From: Actinobacillus porcitonsillarum | GTDB taxonomy: Bacteria > Pseudomonadota > Gammaproteobacteria > Enterobacterales > Pasteurellaceae | DNA: 64,000 nt | Reading direction: 5' to 3' | Assembly (NCBI RefSeq): GCF_003101015.1 | Contig: NZ_CP029206.1 | Location: 186,001-250,000, forward strand | Part shown: piece by piece, positions 1-8,268 of the stretch | Layout: every line of letters starts with the position of its first letter | Position numbering within the stretch: the first letter of the stretch is position 1 | Program-made: the position numbers and the translations under genes | Notes under the pieces: generated by a model | Database searches by the model: none | What the model was told of the DNA's origin: nothing | Seen by the model: the letters and a program-made list of their open reading frames with translations, nothing else

Positions 1-31
1 AAAGATGGGAAATTGGTAAATTTTACTGAAA

Positions 32-69
32 AAATAACCGCTTGCCTATCATCTCACAAGCGGTTATTT
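32..69. terminator. Inverted uptake-signal terminator after rsmJ
   Basis: A perfect 13-bp inverted repeat (AAATAACCGCTTG at 32-44, its complement at 57-69) contains a facing pair of ACAAGCGGT-type uptake signals around a 12-nt loop. T-rich sequence follows on both strands, so it can terminate rsmJ and anything arriving from the left. Confidence 0.8.
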
Positions 70-105
70 AAAATTTTTTGTAAATCTTTGTTAAATTTAT
101 CGATT

Positions 106-855
106 TTACCGATGTGATAAATACACATCAAACCGATGATTCTTCGTTTCTTGGCTAAAATCAGGCTTCTGCTCTGCTAAAAACGGGGCATAATCGGGGC
201 GCTTAACCACCACCCGTTTACGAGCTAACTGTTTTGCCGGCAAAAAGAAATCATCGGAATCCAAATCCGCCCCAACTAGATGCTGAAATACTCTCATCTC
301 TTTTTTAACTAAGGCACTTTTCTGTTTATGAGGATACATCGGGTCAAGATAAACCACATCAGCAAAATCACGATTGGGATCCAGCTCTGCTATAGAGTGT
401 ACTGGTAACAAAATCATTCGCTCCCGCATAAAGTCGCCAATTTCTGCGTCTTGATAAGCTCGATTTAAACCATCTTCCAACAACGCACTCACAACAGGGT
501 TTCGCTCAACCAATTTGACTTGGCACCCCACCGCAGCCAACACAAAGGCATCTCGCCCGAGCCCTGCGGTAGCGTCAATCACAGTCGGTAAATAATCGCC
601 TTTAATCCCAACCGCTTTTGCTACCGCTTCGCCACGCCCTCCGCCAAATTTACGGCGATGAGCCATTGTGCCATCCACAAAATTCACCGCAATCGCTCCG
701 AGTTTTGGCTCATCTAGTTTACGAAGTTCCAAACGTTCATTGGTTTGTGCTAACGCTAAAATTGCATCAGGATTATGTTGAAGTTGCCATTTTTCACAGG
801 TTTGTTGAAACTGCTCGGCAAAATCGCTTTCGTTAATTAATTGGATTTTTGTCAT
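106..855 (-). CDS. rsmJ: 16S rRNA (guanine-1516-N2)-methyltransferase RsmJ
   Basis: RsmJ (YhiQ family) transfers a methyl group from S-adenosylmethionine to N2 of G1516 in 16S rRNA of the small subunit. The protein shows the SAM-binding stretch [16 protein letters not shown] and the later catalytic-type motif [12 protein letters not shown]. From the ATG at 853-855 it is 249 aa, close to the E. coli length of about 250. The reading frame stays open 12 codons further upstream, but those codons lie in a REP repeat (867-940), so the start encoding MTKIQL is preferred. It is probably co-transcribed with the M15 peptidase gene upstream. Identification is firm; the exact start is slightly less so. 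Confidence 0.93.
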   Translation of the reverse strand: MTKIQLINESDFAEQFQQTCEKWQLQHNPDAILALAQTNERLELRKLDEPKLGAIAVNFVDGTMAHRRKFGGGRGEAVAKAVGIKGDYLPTVIDATAGLGRDAFVLAAVGCQVKLVERNPVVSALLEDGLNRAYQDAEIGDFMRERMILLPVHSIAELDPNRDFADVVYLDPMYPHKQKSALVKKEMRVFQHLVGADLDSDDFFLPAKQLARKRVVVKRPDYAPFLAEQKPDFSQETKNHRFDVYLSHR

Positions 856-866
856 TTTTTCTTTAT

Positions 867-940
867 GTAGGGACACACTGCGTGTGTCCAAAAATTACCA
901 TACCGCTATAAATGTGCGGACACACGCAGTGTGTCCCTAC
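867..940. repeat. GTAG-type REP pair (REPIN), copy A
   Basis: Two perfect 23-bp inverted arms (867-889 and 918-940) flank a 28-bp spacer. The left arm begins GTAGGGACACAC and the right arm ends GTGTCCCTAC. Each arm is itself nearly palindromic (GGACACAC facing GTGTGTCC), so it can fold as two small hairpins or one long one. It sits between two minus-strand genes, and its right end supplies the TAG stop codon of the M15 peptidase gene. Confidence 0.85.
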
Positions 941-1623
941 AAAATATAATCTTTAAATACATCATCAATGTGCAGGCTCAGGCTACATTTCCCAGCCACA
1001 TCTTCACTTTCCCACGCCGTTTGCAAAATTTCAGGCGAAAGTGACCGCTCGTACTGTTCAGCAATCGGGAAATAGCTGATATGCCAAGGCTCTAAGCCAA
1101 TTTGTTTACCGTGATCTTCCATAAACGGAAAATAGAAACCAAACTGCTCAGCATTGACTAACAGCCAATTTGTCAAACGTTGGAAATAACCGCCTGTTTG
1201 ATATTCCCACGGCTCTAACATCAGCTTTTGTCCTTCGGGCAGTAAATCAGGATCGAAAATATCAATATCCGTTCCCCAATGATGACGGCTCGCCCCTGGC
1301 ACAGCCGACCAACGCAAAATCGCTTGGCATTTTTGCCAATCGTCTAAGCAAGTCAAATCTAACGTACAGCCATTATCATCGTGGACTTTACGCTCGCCGT
1401 TAAACTTCGCATTCCAAATCATTTTTTGGCGTTCAAAATCACGATAAGTACTTGCTGGTTGCAAGTTAAAGCCCGCCTGTTTTGCCGCTTGTTGTAGTTG
1501 CAAAAAAGCGTTTACTACTTCTGCTTGCAATGCGTGTTTATCCGATAAGACATTCGGCAATGGCACTAAATGCTCACGGCTTTTACCCGTGAGGATTTCA
1601 GGTAAATTTGTAAAATTTGGCAT
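937..1623 (-). CDS. M15-family D-alanyl-D-alanine carboxypeptidase-like protein
   Basis: This is a VanY/DacB-like zinc peptidase of family M15, expected to trim D-Ala-containing peptidoglycan peptides. The zinc-site motifs are visible: SRHHWGTDIDIFD (H and D ligands) and EPWHISYF (last H ligand). The C-terminal half is ordinary for the family. There is no clear signal peptide, so whether it acts in the periplasm is uncertain. The C terminus ends DYIL and the stop codon (937-939) lies inside REP copy A, so the last residues may reflect repeat insertion. It lies 81 bp upstream of rsmJ on the same strand. The family assignment is firm; the physiological substrate is inferred. Confidence 0.85.
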   Translation of the reverse strand: MPNFTNLPEILTGKSREHLVPLPNVLSDKHALQAEVVNAFLQLQQAAKQAGFNLQPASTYRDFERQKMIWNAKFNGERKVHDDNGCTLDLTCLDDWQKCQAILRWSAVPGASRHHWGTDIDIFDPDLLPEGQKLMLEPWEYQTGGYFQRLTNWLLVNAEQFGFYFPFMEDHGKQIGLEPWHISYFPIAEQYERSLSPEILQTAWESEDVAGKCSLSLHIDDVFKDYIL

Positions 1624-1669
1624 AAATCAGACCGCTTGTAATAAGAGATGAGCCATTATAGCAAAAAGA

Positions 1670-1691
1670 AAGCTCGGCAAATACCGAGCTT
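1670..1691 (-). terminator. Terminator of the cytochrome c peroxidase gene
   Basis: An 8-bp perfect stem (AAGCTCGG at 1670-1677, CCGAGCTT at 1684-1691) with a 6-nt loop lies just downstream of the ccp stop. On the minus strand it is followed by TCTTTTTGC. Confidence 0.8.
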
Positions 1692-1718
1692 CTTGATAAT
1701 GTATGAAGAGAATAGAAA

Positions 1719-3116
1719 TTACTCTTGACGAGTTAATACTTTACCCTGATATTCACCAGTCAAGGCATCTAGGAAGAAGGTAATATCATTCAACTCTTGA
1801 TCGGTTAAGATTTTACCACTTTGATAGTGAGCCATTACTCGAACAGCTTCTTTTAAGCCCTTAACGCTACCATCGTGCATATAAGGGGCGGTTAAAGCCA
1901 CATTACGCAAGGTTGGTACTTTGAAGCGATGCATATCGGCAGGATCTTTAGTTTGTGAGAAACGACCATGGTCATCAGCGGTAATCGGTGTGCCACGCGC
2001 TTTGAAATAATCATCATATAAGCCCATATATTCAAAAGATTGTCCACCCATTGCGCTACCTGTATGGCAAGTGTCACATTTCGCTGCTTTAAATGCCTCA
2101 TAACCACGTTTTTGTGCATCATTCAAGGCATTTTGATCGCCTTTTAAGAATTTGTCGAAAGCACTATTTGGTGTGATCAAAGTTTTCTCAAATTCTGCAA
2201 TAGCATCTGTTAAAGTTTCTGCGGTTAATTCAGGATAAGCCGCTAAGAACTCTTGCATAAAGGCGTGATCTTGTTTGAATTTCGCTAAAATTTCATCAAA
2301 ACTATGCGAACCCATTTCGACAGGGTTAAGCGGTGGGCCTTTTGCTTGATCCGCTAAATCTTTCGCTCGACCATCCCAGAATTGTAAATGGTTAAAGGCT
2401 GCGTTATACACGGTTGGGGCATTGATACCACCTTTTTGCCCACGAATACCCGTTGATGTGGTTAACCTATCTACACCGCCTTTATCTAATTGGTGGCAGT
2501 TGCTACAAGCCACAGTACCATCGCCTGATAAACGTCCATCGTGGTAGATTTTGTCCCCTAAAGCAACCTTGCGAGGATCTGTGGCTAATGCATCAGGAAT
2601 AGGTTGGACTAAACGAGTTGGATCAACTCCAGCCGTATTTTTTGGCACAAAATGCGCTGCACGCTGTTGATGGATCCAATCAAGCACCGTTTGCTTTTCC
2701 TGTTCATCAGGACGAGAACCCCAGTGAATATGAATAAAGCTCGCAATTGGCATTGTATCGTTGCGTAACACCGTTTCTAATTTAGCCAGATCCGCTTCAG
2801 ATAATTTAGCAGGATCTTTCATTCCTTCTAACATTTTATCCAAACGGAAAAAGCGGTTGCCTGTTGCAACATCGTTTTCCATCATTGAACTTACACCAGG
2901 AATTTTGGCATAAAAAGGCATTTCTGCATTAGGGCTGTGACAATACTGACAGCCATTTTCAAAAAAAACTTTCGCCACTTCTTGCTGTTTGCCACTAAAA
3001 TTAGTTTGTGCAAGTAGTTTTGCTGCTTGCTCTTGGTCAAAGGTATGTACATACCCAACCACCCCTAAAAATCCAGCAATGCCCAAGGCAATCGCTGATA
3101 ATAGTAGTTTTTTCAT
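1719..3116 (-). CDS. ccp: Tri-heme cytochrome c peroxidase / quinol peroxidase (YhjA type)
   Basis: This periplasmic or membrane-anchored enzyme reduces hydrogen peroxide to water. From the ATG at 3114-3116 it is 465 aa with an N-terminal hydrophobic anchor (about residues 3-22). It has three c-type heme motifs: CQYCH (56-60), CSNCH (204-208) and CDTCH (347-351). Classical bacterial CcpA has two hemes. The extra N-terminal heme places it with E. coli YhjA and the quinol peroxidase of Aggregatibacter, which draws electrons directly from quinol. The chosen start has GGAG eight nucleotides upstream; the 14 extra upstream codons lie in the promoter. An FNR-like box (3176-3189) suggests oxygen-responsive expression. 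The family is firm; the electron donor is inferred from relatives. Confidence 0.92.
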   Translation of the reverse strand: MKKLLLSAIALGIAGFLGVVGYVHTFDQEQAAKLLAQTNFSGKQQEVAKVFFENGCQYCHSPNAEMPFYAKIPGVSSMMENDVATGNRFFRLDKMLEGMKDPAKLSEADLAKLETVLRNDTMPIASFIHIHWGSRPDEQEKQTVLDWIHQQRAAHFVPKNTAGVDPTRLVQPIPDALATDPRKVALGDKIYHDGRLSGDGTVACSNCHQLDKGGVDRLTTSTGIRGQKGGINAPTVYNAAFNHLQFWDGRAKDLADQAKGPPLNPVEMGSHSFDEILAKFKQDHAFMQEFLAAYPELTAETLTDAIAEFEKTLITPNSAFDKFLKGDQNALNDAQKRGYEAFKAAKCDTCHTGSAMGGQSFEYMGLYDDYFKARGTPITADDHGRFSQTKDPADMHRFKVPTLRNVALTAPYMHDGSVKGLKEAVRVMAHYQSGKILTDQELNDITFFLDALTGEYQGKVLTRQE

Positions 3117-3145
3117 TGGTAATACTCCATAAAGTAAAAGCGGAT

Positions 3146-3189
3146 ATATTATCCCCATAAAAAACTACGGTTATTTTGATCTAATTCAA
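3146..3189 (-). promoter_or_regulatory. FNR-type box and -10 of the ccp promoter
   Basis: TTGATCTAATTCAA (3176-3189) matches the FNR consensus TTGAT-N4-ATCAA at all but one base. On the minus strand TAATAT (3151 to 3146) is a good -10 hexamer. The resulting start site near 3139 would put the FNR box about 43 bases upstream, the spacing usual for class II activation. Confidence 0.65.
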
Positions 3190-3292
3190 TAGATTTAATT
3201 TATAAATACTATTTGAATAATCGTTAAAATCTTTCGTTTATCTCTGGATATTTTTTAGGCGTTCAATTTAATGTTAGTCAATTAAATCTTGA

Positions 3293-3319
3293 TTGCATCT
3301 TGTTTTTTTTTTGTACAAT
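3293..3319 (+). promoter_or_regulatory. Probable promoter of the BamE-like lipoprotein gene
   Basis: TTGCAT (3293-3298) and TACAAT (3314-3319) are separated by 15 bp. This is slightly short for sigma-70, with a poly-T run in the spacer. It lies about 40 bp ahead of the start codon at 3362. Confidence 0.4.
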
Positions 3320-3361
3320 TAAGTTGGTTTTTAACCTATCTTAATTTAAGGAATAATGTAA

Positions 3362-3781
3362 ATGAAAAAGACAATCCTCTGCTTAATGTTAGCTTTGACT
3401 ACAGTCGGTTGCTCAGTTACTCACGAAGGTAGTACAAAATTACGCGAACAGACATTAAATTCCATTGAGAGCAAAATTATTGCGAACAAAACAACCAAAA
3501 ACCAAGTAAGAGAAATTATGGGGGAACCCACAAAAATTACACAACAGCAGTCTGATCTGAGCGAAATTTGGTTCTATGAGTCTTATGATAAACATATGAA
3601 CTATACACCTGTTGCAATGTTTCCGATTACATTGCCATTAGCAATCGTTTTTGGTTCTGGGAAATTAGTATCGCCAATTCAGGAGAATAAAAATGTGAAG
3701 CAGCTTCGTGTGAAAATTGATACAGGAACAAATATGGTCACGAATGTTTCTACGGCTGTGACACAAAACAACTGGTATTAA
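3362..3781 (+). CDS. Small lipoprotein with SmpA/BamE-like domain
   Basis: A 139-aa predicted lipoprotein. The signal peptide ends in a lipobox-like TTVGC with the lipidated Cys at residue 17. The mature part contains KTTKNQVREIMGEPTK followed by EIWFYE, the pattern of the SmpA/OmlA/BamE fold in which a helix precedes a G-x-P turn. A hydrophobic stretch (about residues 82-98, PVAMFPITLPLAIVFG) is unusual for BamE itself, so this is probably a paralogue and not the BAM subunit. Its upstream neighbour ccp is divergent and dapE is convergent, so it is probably a single-gene unit. The domain call is moderate and the function unknown. Confidence 0.7.
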   Translation: MKKTILCLMLALTTVGCSVTHEGSTKLREQTLNSIESKIIANKTTKNQVREIMGEPTKITQQQSDLSEIWFYESYDKHMNYTPVAMFPITLPLAIVFGSGKLVSPIQENKNVKQLRVKIDTGTNMVTNVSTAVTQNNWY

Positions 3782-3815
3782 TTTGAATACAGAACGAGAA
3801 CAATCAGTAAAAAAT

Positions 3816-3840
3816 GTAGGGGGGGTAAGACCTCCCCTAC
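3816..3840. repeat. Single GTAG-type REP hairpin, copy B
   Basis: A 25-bp hairpin beginning GTAGGGG and ending CCCCTAC around a short TAAGA centre lies between the convergent lipoprotein gene and dapE. It resembles one arm of the other GTAG elements and probably doubles as a bidirectional terminator. Confidence 0.7.
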
Positions 3841-3854
3841 AATGATTAATCCAT

Positions 3855-4988
3855 TTACAATGCTAAAATCTTCTGAGCAATCTGGTAATACACTTCACCA
3901 CATTTGCCCAAATCATTCACGTTCACACATTCGTTCACTTTATGAATGGTTTGGTTGATTGGACCAAACTCAACCACTTCTGCACCCATTAAGGCGATAA
4001 AACGTCCGTCTGATGTGCCGCCGCCAGTGTCTAGCTTCGGTGTAATTTGTGTCACGTTTTCGACCGCTTGTATCGTGGCTTGAACCAGTTTTCCGTTGCC
4101 TGCTAAAAACGGTTTTCCCGACAAATTCCACTCAATTCGATGTTTTAATCCGTGTTTTTGCAACATTTCGGCAACTTTGTTTTTGATGATTTCATCATTC
4201 ACTTCGGTGCAATAACGTAAATTGAACTGCACATAAAGCTCGCCCGGGATCACGTTATTACTGCCTGTACCGGCTTTGATATTGGCAATTTGTAAACTTG
4301 TCGGTGGGAAAAATTCGTTGCCGTTATCCCATTGGTAAGCGGTCAGTTCGCTTAAAAATGGTAGAGCCGTATGAACAGGATTTTCGGCTAAATGGGGATA
4401 GGCGACGTGTCCTTGAATGCCTTCAATATAAAGATTGGCGGTAATCGAACCACGGCGACCGTTTTTCACCACATCGCCAAGCTGTTTGGTGCTGGACGGC
4501 TCACCCACTACGCAATAGTGGATCGGCTCTTGGCGTTGCATTAAGGTTTCCACCACTTTCACCGTGCCGTCTTTGGCAGCGGCTTCTTCGTCTGACGTGA
4601 TAAGCAAGGCAATTTTGCCCTGATGGTTCGGGTTGTTTTTCACAAAGGTTTCACAAGCGATCACCATTGCCGCTAAAGACCCTTTCATATCCGCCGCCCC
4701 ACGCCCGTAGAGCATATCATCGACAATGTCAGCGGAAAACGGCGGATAAGTCCATTGACTTTCATCGCCTTCAGGGACAACGTCAGTATGTCCTGCAAAG
4801 GCAAGGCAAGGTTCGCCTTCGCCGTGGGTTGCCCATAAATTTAAGGTATCGCCAAAAGGCAACCATTCCAGCTTAAATCCGACCGCTTGTAGCCGTTCGG
4901 CAATCAGTTGTTGGCAACCTTCATCATTCGGGCTGATAGATTTACGTTGGATAAGGGCTTGGGCGAGTAAAATAATTTGATTTTTCAT
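3855..4988 (-). CDS. dapE: Succinyl-diaminopimelate desuccinylase DapE
   Basis: DapE hydrolyses N-succinyl-L,L-diaminopimelate to L,L-diaminopimelate and succinate in the lysine and peptidoglycan precursor pathway. It is a cytosolic M20-family dinuclear zinc enzyme. Visible motifs are [12 protein letters not shown] (metal His and Asp), [25 protein letters not shown] (catalytic and metal Glu), GEPSS and the C-terminal GGGTSDGRF. From the ATG at 4986-4988 it is 377 aa, matching the E. coli length of 375. A longer frame reaching 5024 is open but overlaps yffB. It starts one nucleotide after the yffB stop, so translation is probably coupled. Confidence 0.96.
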   Translation of the reverse strand: MKNQIILLAQALIQRKSISPNDEGCQQLIAERLQAVGFKLEWLPFGDTLNLWATHGEGEPCLAFAGHTDVVPEGDESQWTYPPFSADIVDDMLYGRGAADMKGSLAAMVIACETFVKNNPNHQGKIALLITSDEEAAAKDGTVKVVETLMQRQEPIHYCVVGEPSSTKQLGDVVKNGRRGSITANLYIEGIQGHVAYPHLAENPVHTALPFLSELTAYQWDNGNEFFPPTSLQIANIKAGTGSNNVIPGELYVQFNLRYCTEVNDEIIKNKVAEMLQKHGLKHRIEWNLSGKPFLAGNGKLVQATIQAVENVTQITPKLDTGGGTSDGRFIALMGAEVVEFGPINQTIHKVNECVNVNDLGKCGEVYYQIAQKILAL

Positions 4989-4989
4989 C

Positions 4990-5337
4990 TTATTTTCCAA
5001 ATGCTTTCTTATATTCTGCTTCATTAAATCCTATCAACGCCACATTATCGGCAATCACAATCGGGCGTTTAATTAAGGTTGGCTGTTCGTTTAACACCTT
5101 TAATGCCAGCTCTTTGTTGAGATTATTTTTAATTTCATCATCAAGCCCACGCCAAGTGGTGCTACGTTTATTGACTAAGTTTTCCCAGCCAAATTTCTCT
5201 GCCATTTCAGCCAGACAAGCAGGATCTAAGCCATCAACACGGTAGTCGTGAAGTTGTGGGTCTAGGTTGTTATCCGCAAGCCATTTGATCGCTTTTTTCA
5301 CGGTATCACAGTTTTTAATGCCGTAGATTTTTGTCAT
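4990..5337 (-). CDS. yffB: ArsC/Spx-family protein YffB
   Basis: A 115-aa thioredoxin-fold protein of the ArsC/Spx/YffB family. It has the single N-terminal cysteine in [10 protein letters not shown] and the C-terminal LIKRPIVI segment typical of the family. YffB members are not proven arsenate reductases, and glutathione-dependent thiol chemistry has been proposed for them. The same yffB-dapE pair occurs in E. coli. It lies 14 bp after folP and directly before dapE in an apparent rluC-folP-yffB-dapE operon. The family call is firm; the activity is unknown. Confidence 0.9.
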   Translation of the reverse strand: MTKIYGIKNCDTVKKAIKWLADNNLDPQLHDYRVDGLDPACLAEMAEKFGWENLVNKRSTTWRGLDDEIKNNLNKELALKVLNEQPTLIKRPIVIADNVALIGFNEAEYKKAFGK

Positions 5338-5351
5338 TTTATCTTCCTTTT

Positions 5352-6197
5352 TTATTCACATTCATTCATCGCTTGCCAGACTTTCAAGGCGTCCGCAGTT
5401 TCTGCTACATCGTGAACTCGCACGATCTTCGCCCCATTTTGTACTGCAAGCAATGCTCCTGCGACACTGCCTGCGACACGTTGATCGACTGGTTTGTTGA
5501 TCACATTGCCGATCATCGACTTACGGGAAAGCCCGGCTAACACGGGATAGCCCGAAGCGACAAAGGCATTTAGATGTTTTAGCAGTTGATAATTATGTTG
5601 CACCGTTTTACCAAAACCAAAGCCGACATCTAAAATAATATGCTCTTTGGGAATGCCAGCCATTGTGCAAGCAAAAATGCGTTGGTTGAGAAAATCCGCC
5701 ACGTCTTCAACCACATCATCATACTCAGGATTTTGTTGCATATTTTGCGGTGTGCCTTGCATATGCATTAAACAAACAGGCAAGCCTAATTCTACGGCAG
5801 TTTCTAAGGCGTTCGGCTCTTGTAACGCACGAACATCATTAAGAATATCCGCCCCGACTAAAGCTGATTGACGAAACACTTCCGCCTTTGAGCTATCCAC
5901 CGAAATCAAGCAATCAAACCGCTTGCGAACGGCTTCAACCAACGGCACAACCCGTTCCAACTCTTGCTCAAGGGTAACGATTTCCGCATTCGAACGGGTG
6001 GACTCGCCACCAATATCAATAATATCCGCCCCGTCATTGAGCATTTTCTCCACTTGAAACAACGCTTTATCAAGGGTAAAAAATTTACCCGAATCGGAGA
6101 ACGAATCAGGGGTAAAATTCAAAATCCCCATAATTTTCGGGGAAGTGAGATCTAACAAGCGGTCAGATCCTTGGAAATTTTTGTAATTTATTTGCAT
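5352..6197 (-). CDS. folP: Dihydropteroate synthase FolP
   Basis: FolP condenses 6-hydroxymethyl-7,8-dihydropterin pyrophosphate with p-aminobenzoate to give 7,8-dihydropteroate in folate synthesis, and is the sulfonamide target. The 281-aa TIM-barrel protein shows GILNFTPDSFSDSG at the N terminus, DIGGESTR, the pterin-site stretch LMHMQGTP, DVGFGFGKT and the C-terminal RVHDV. The length is normal. Its ATG overlaps the last base of the rluC stop codon (TAATG), so the two genes are probably translationally coupled. Confidence 0.96.
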   Translation of the reverse strand: MQINYKNFQGSDRLLDLTSPKIMGILNFTPDSFSDSGKFFTLDKALFQVEKMLNDGADIIDIGGESTRSNAEIVTLEQELERVVPLVEAVRKRFDCLISVDSSKAEVFRQSALVGADILNDVRALQEPNALETAVELGLPVCLMHMQGTPQNMQQNPEYDDVVEDVADFLNQRIFACTMAGIPKEHIILDVGFGFGKTVQHNYQLLKHLNAFVASGYPVLAGLSRKSMIGNVINKPVDQRVAGSVAGALLAVQNGAKIVRVHDVAETADALKVWQAMNECE

Positions 6198-7159
6198 TAT
6201 TTCTCCGCTCTCAACTTCGCCAACACGGCTTTCAGTTGTTTATCCAACGGTGCTGTCACGACCATTTCTTCTCCCGTTTTCGGGTGAACAAAGCGAATAG
6301 AATGGGCGTGTAAAAATAGACGGTTTAAACCCGCTTGTTGCATTTTTTGGTCAAATTCACGATCGCCATATTTGTCATCAAGGGCAATCGGGTGTCCTGC
6401 GTATTGAGTATGCACACGGATTTGGTGCGTTCTACCTGTCACAGGCGAAGCCTTGACTAAAGTCGCTGTCGGATAACGTTCTTCAATCACAAATCGAGTT
6501 TCGGACGGTTTGCCTTCTTCGCTCACTCGTACAATGCGTTCGCCACTGGCTAATTCGTTTTTCAATAGCGGTGCTTTAATCACTTTAACGTGCGATTGCC
6601 ACTGCCCACGTACGAGTGCAAGATAATCTTTTTGTACAACTTTCTCACGCAATTGTTCGTGCAAATTACGCAATGCGGAACGTTTTTTCGCCACTAATAA
6701 TAGCCCCGAGGTATCTCGGTCGATACGGTGAACTAACTCTAAAAAACGGGCTTGTGGGCGTAACGCTCGTAAGGCTTCAATCACACCGAAACTTAAACCG
6801 CTACCGCCGTGAACAGCAATGCCAGACGGTTTGTTAATCACTAACATTACATCATCTTCATAAAGAATTTGATGTTCAAGCTCGGCGACTTTGTTGAGTT
6901 TGGTCGAAATCGGGGCTTCATTTTTTTCTGCCACACGCACAGGCGGCACTCGTACAATATCGTCTGCTTGCAACTTATATTCGGGTTTAATCCGCCCTTT
7001 GTTTACTCGCACTTCGCCTTTACGCACAATGCGGTAAATCAAGCTTTTTGGCACGCCCTTGAGCTTGGCGAGTAAGAAGTTATCTAAACGTTGCCCAGCT
7101 TCATCTTCTGAAATAGAAAAGAATTGAACTTGGGCACTAATTACTTTTTCTGTTGTCAT
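6197..7159 (-). CDS. rluC: 23S rRNA pseudouridine synthase RluC
   Basis: RluC isomerises uridines 955, 2504 and 2580 (E. coli numbering) of 23S rRNA to pseudouridine. The 320-aa protein has an N-terminal S4 RNA-binding domain (about residues 22-75) followed by the RsuA/RluA catalytic domain. The HRIDRDTSG motif is at 144-152, with D147 as the expected nucleophile, and GRTHQIRVH lies further on. It is the first gene of the minus-strand group rluC-folP-yffB-dapE. RluC is favoured over RluD by length and the lack of an acidic C-terminal tail; that choice is inferred from the sequence. Confidence 0.92.
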   Translation of the reverse strand: MTTEKVISAQVQFFSISEDEAGQRLDNFLLAKLKGVPKSLIYRIVRKGEVRVNKGRIKPEYKLQADDIVRVPPVRVAEKNEAPISTKLNKVAELEHQILYEDDVMLVINKPSGIAVHGGSGLSFGVIEALRALRPQARFLELVHRIDRDTSGLLLVAKKRSALRNLHEQLREKVVQKDYLALVRGQWQSHVKVIKAPLLKNELASGERIVRVSEEGKPSETRFVIEERYPTATLVKASPVTGRTHQIRVHTQYAGHPIALDDKYGDREFDQKMQQAGLNRLFLHAHSIRFVHPKTGEEMVVTAPLDKQLKAVLAKLRAEK

Positions 7160-7254
7160 TACATTACAAACATTATTTAAGGTAAAATATTGCCTTAAAT
7201 TTTAACACAAACGCCTCGGCTTCGGGGTAATTATTCATTTAATGAGGAAATCAA

Positions 7255-8184
7255 ATGTCAGGACAAACGACAGAAAAAGCGGCAGAAGCTGCGCAACACG
7301 TTGATGTTGTTGCGGAAACAGAAAAAGTTATCGATAAAGTAAGTTCAATGAACTTCGATACGATGCTCAATGATTGGATTATCCCTTATGGCACAAAAAT
7401 CTTACTTGCCATTGCCATTTTTGTTATTGGGAAGTGGCTAGCGAAACTTATCAGTAAATTACTCGGTAAAGCGGCTCTCGCGTCAACTAAAGATGAAATG
7501 CTACAAAGCTTCGTTCGCTCAATTAGCTACTTCTTATTACTTCTGATTGTCGTGATTGCTTCGTTATCTCAATTAGGGATCAACACAAGCTCCCTTGTTG
7601 CTCTTATCGGTGCAGCAGGTTTAGCTATCGGTTTATCACTACAAAACTCGTTACAAAACTTTGCAGCTGGCGTCATGTTATTGATCTTTAAACCCTTCAA
7701 GAAAGGAGATTTGATCGAAACAGGAGGCATGAGTGGTACGGTTGAAGAAATGGGTTTATTAGTGTTAGAACTTCGTACTGGCGATAATAAAACGGTACTT
7801 ATTCCAAACGGTAAAGTGTTCTCTGATAGTATTGTGAACTATTCTGACAATGAAACACGCCGAATCGACTTTATTTTTGATATTTCTTACGATGCTGATA
7901 TTGCTAAGGCAAAAGCAATTGTTGCGAATATCCTAGCAAATGATTCTCGTGTATTAAAAGATCCTGCACCGGTTATTGCTGTTAGTGCTTTAGCGGCAAA
8001 CAGTGTTCAGCTTGTTGTGCGACCTTGGGTAAATACATCTGATTATTGGGCTGCTCACTGGGGTATTACTGAAAATGTGAAATTAGCCTTTGATGAAGCT
8101 GGCATTGCTATTCCATATAATCAAATGGATATTCATATCACAAGCGAAGAAACTATCGCTCTTGAAAAGAAAAAATATAACTAA
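7255..8184 (+). CDS. mscS: Small-conductance mechanosensitive channel MscS
   Basis: MscS is a homoheptameric inner-membrane channel that opens under membrane tension to release solutes during hypo-osmotic shock. Three hydrophobic helices (about residues 45-65, 85-105 and 112-145) are followed by the beta and alpha/beta cytoplasmic domains. The pore helix AAGLAIGLSLQNSLQNFAAG and the following GDLIE...GTVEEMG...VLIPNGKV are characteristic. At 309 aa it is slightly longer than E. coli MscS (286), with an extra polar N terminus. A GAGGAA ribosome site precedes the ATG. It stands alone between divergent rluC and convergent napC. Confidence 0.94.
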   Translation: MSGQTTEKAAEAAQHVDVVAETEKVIDKVSSMNFDTMLNDWIIPYGTKILLAIAIFVIGKWLAKLISKLLGKAALASTKDEMLQSFVRSISYFLLLLIVVIASLSQLGINTSSLVALIGAAGLAIGLSLQNSLQNFAAGVMLLIFKPFKKGDLIETGGMSGTVEEMGLLVLELRTGDNKTVLIPNGKVFSDSIVNYSDNETRRIDFIFDISYDADIAKAKAIVANILANDSRVLKDPAPVIAVSALAANSVQLVVRPWVNTSDYWAAHWGITENVKLAFDEAGIAIPYNQMDIHITSEETIALEKKKYN

Positions 8185-8196
8185 TCTTAAATAAAC

Positions 8197-8250
8197 AAGC
8201 GGTTGAATTTAACAAACATTTTGCAAAAAATCTGTTAAATTCAACCGCTT
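8197..8250. terminator. Bidirectional terminator between mscS and napC
   Basis: A perfect 18-bp inverted repeat (8197-8214 and 8233-8250), starting AAGCGGTTGAATTT and flanking an 18-nt loop, contains two facing uptake-signal cores. It separates the convergent mscS and nap transcripts. Confidence 0.8.
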
Positions 8251-8268
8251 AACTTTTCTTACTAAATC

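Noticed and set aside
856-891. N-terminal extension of rsmJ
   Set aside because: The 12 extra codons are read from the REP repeat and lack a ribosome site; the start at 855 matches the family length.
3393-3420. Assigning 3362-3781 as bamE itself
   Set aside because: The hydrophobic interior segment and lack of the usual BamE sequence core beyond the short motif argue for a paralogue.
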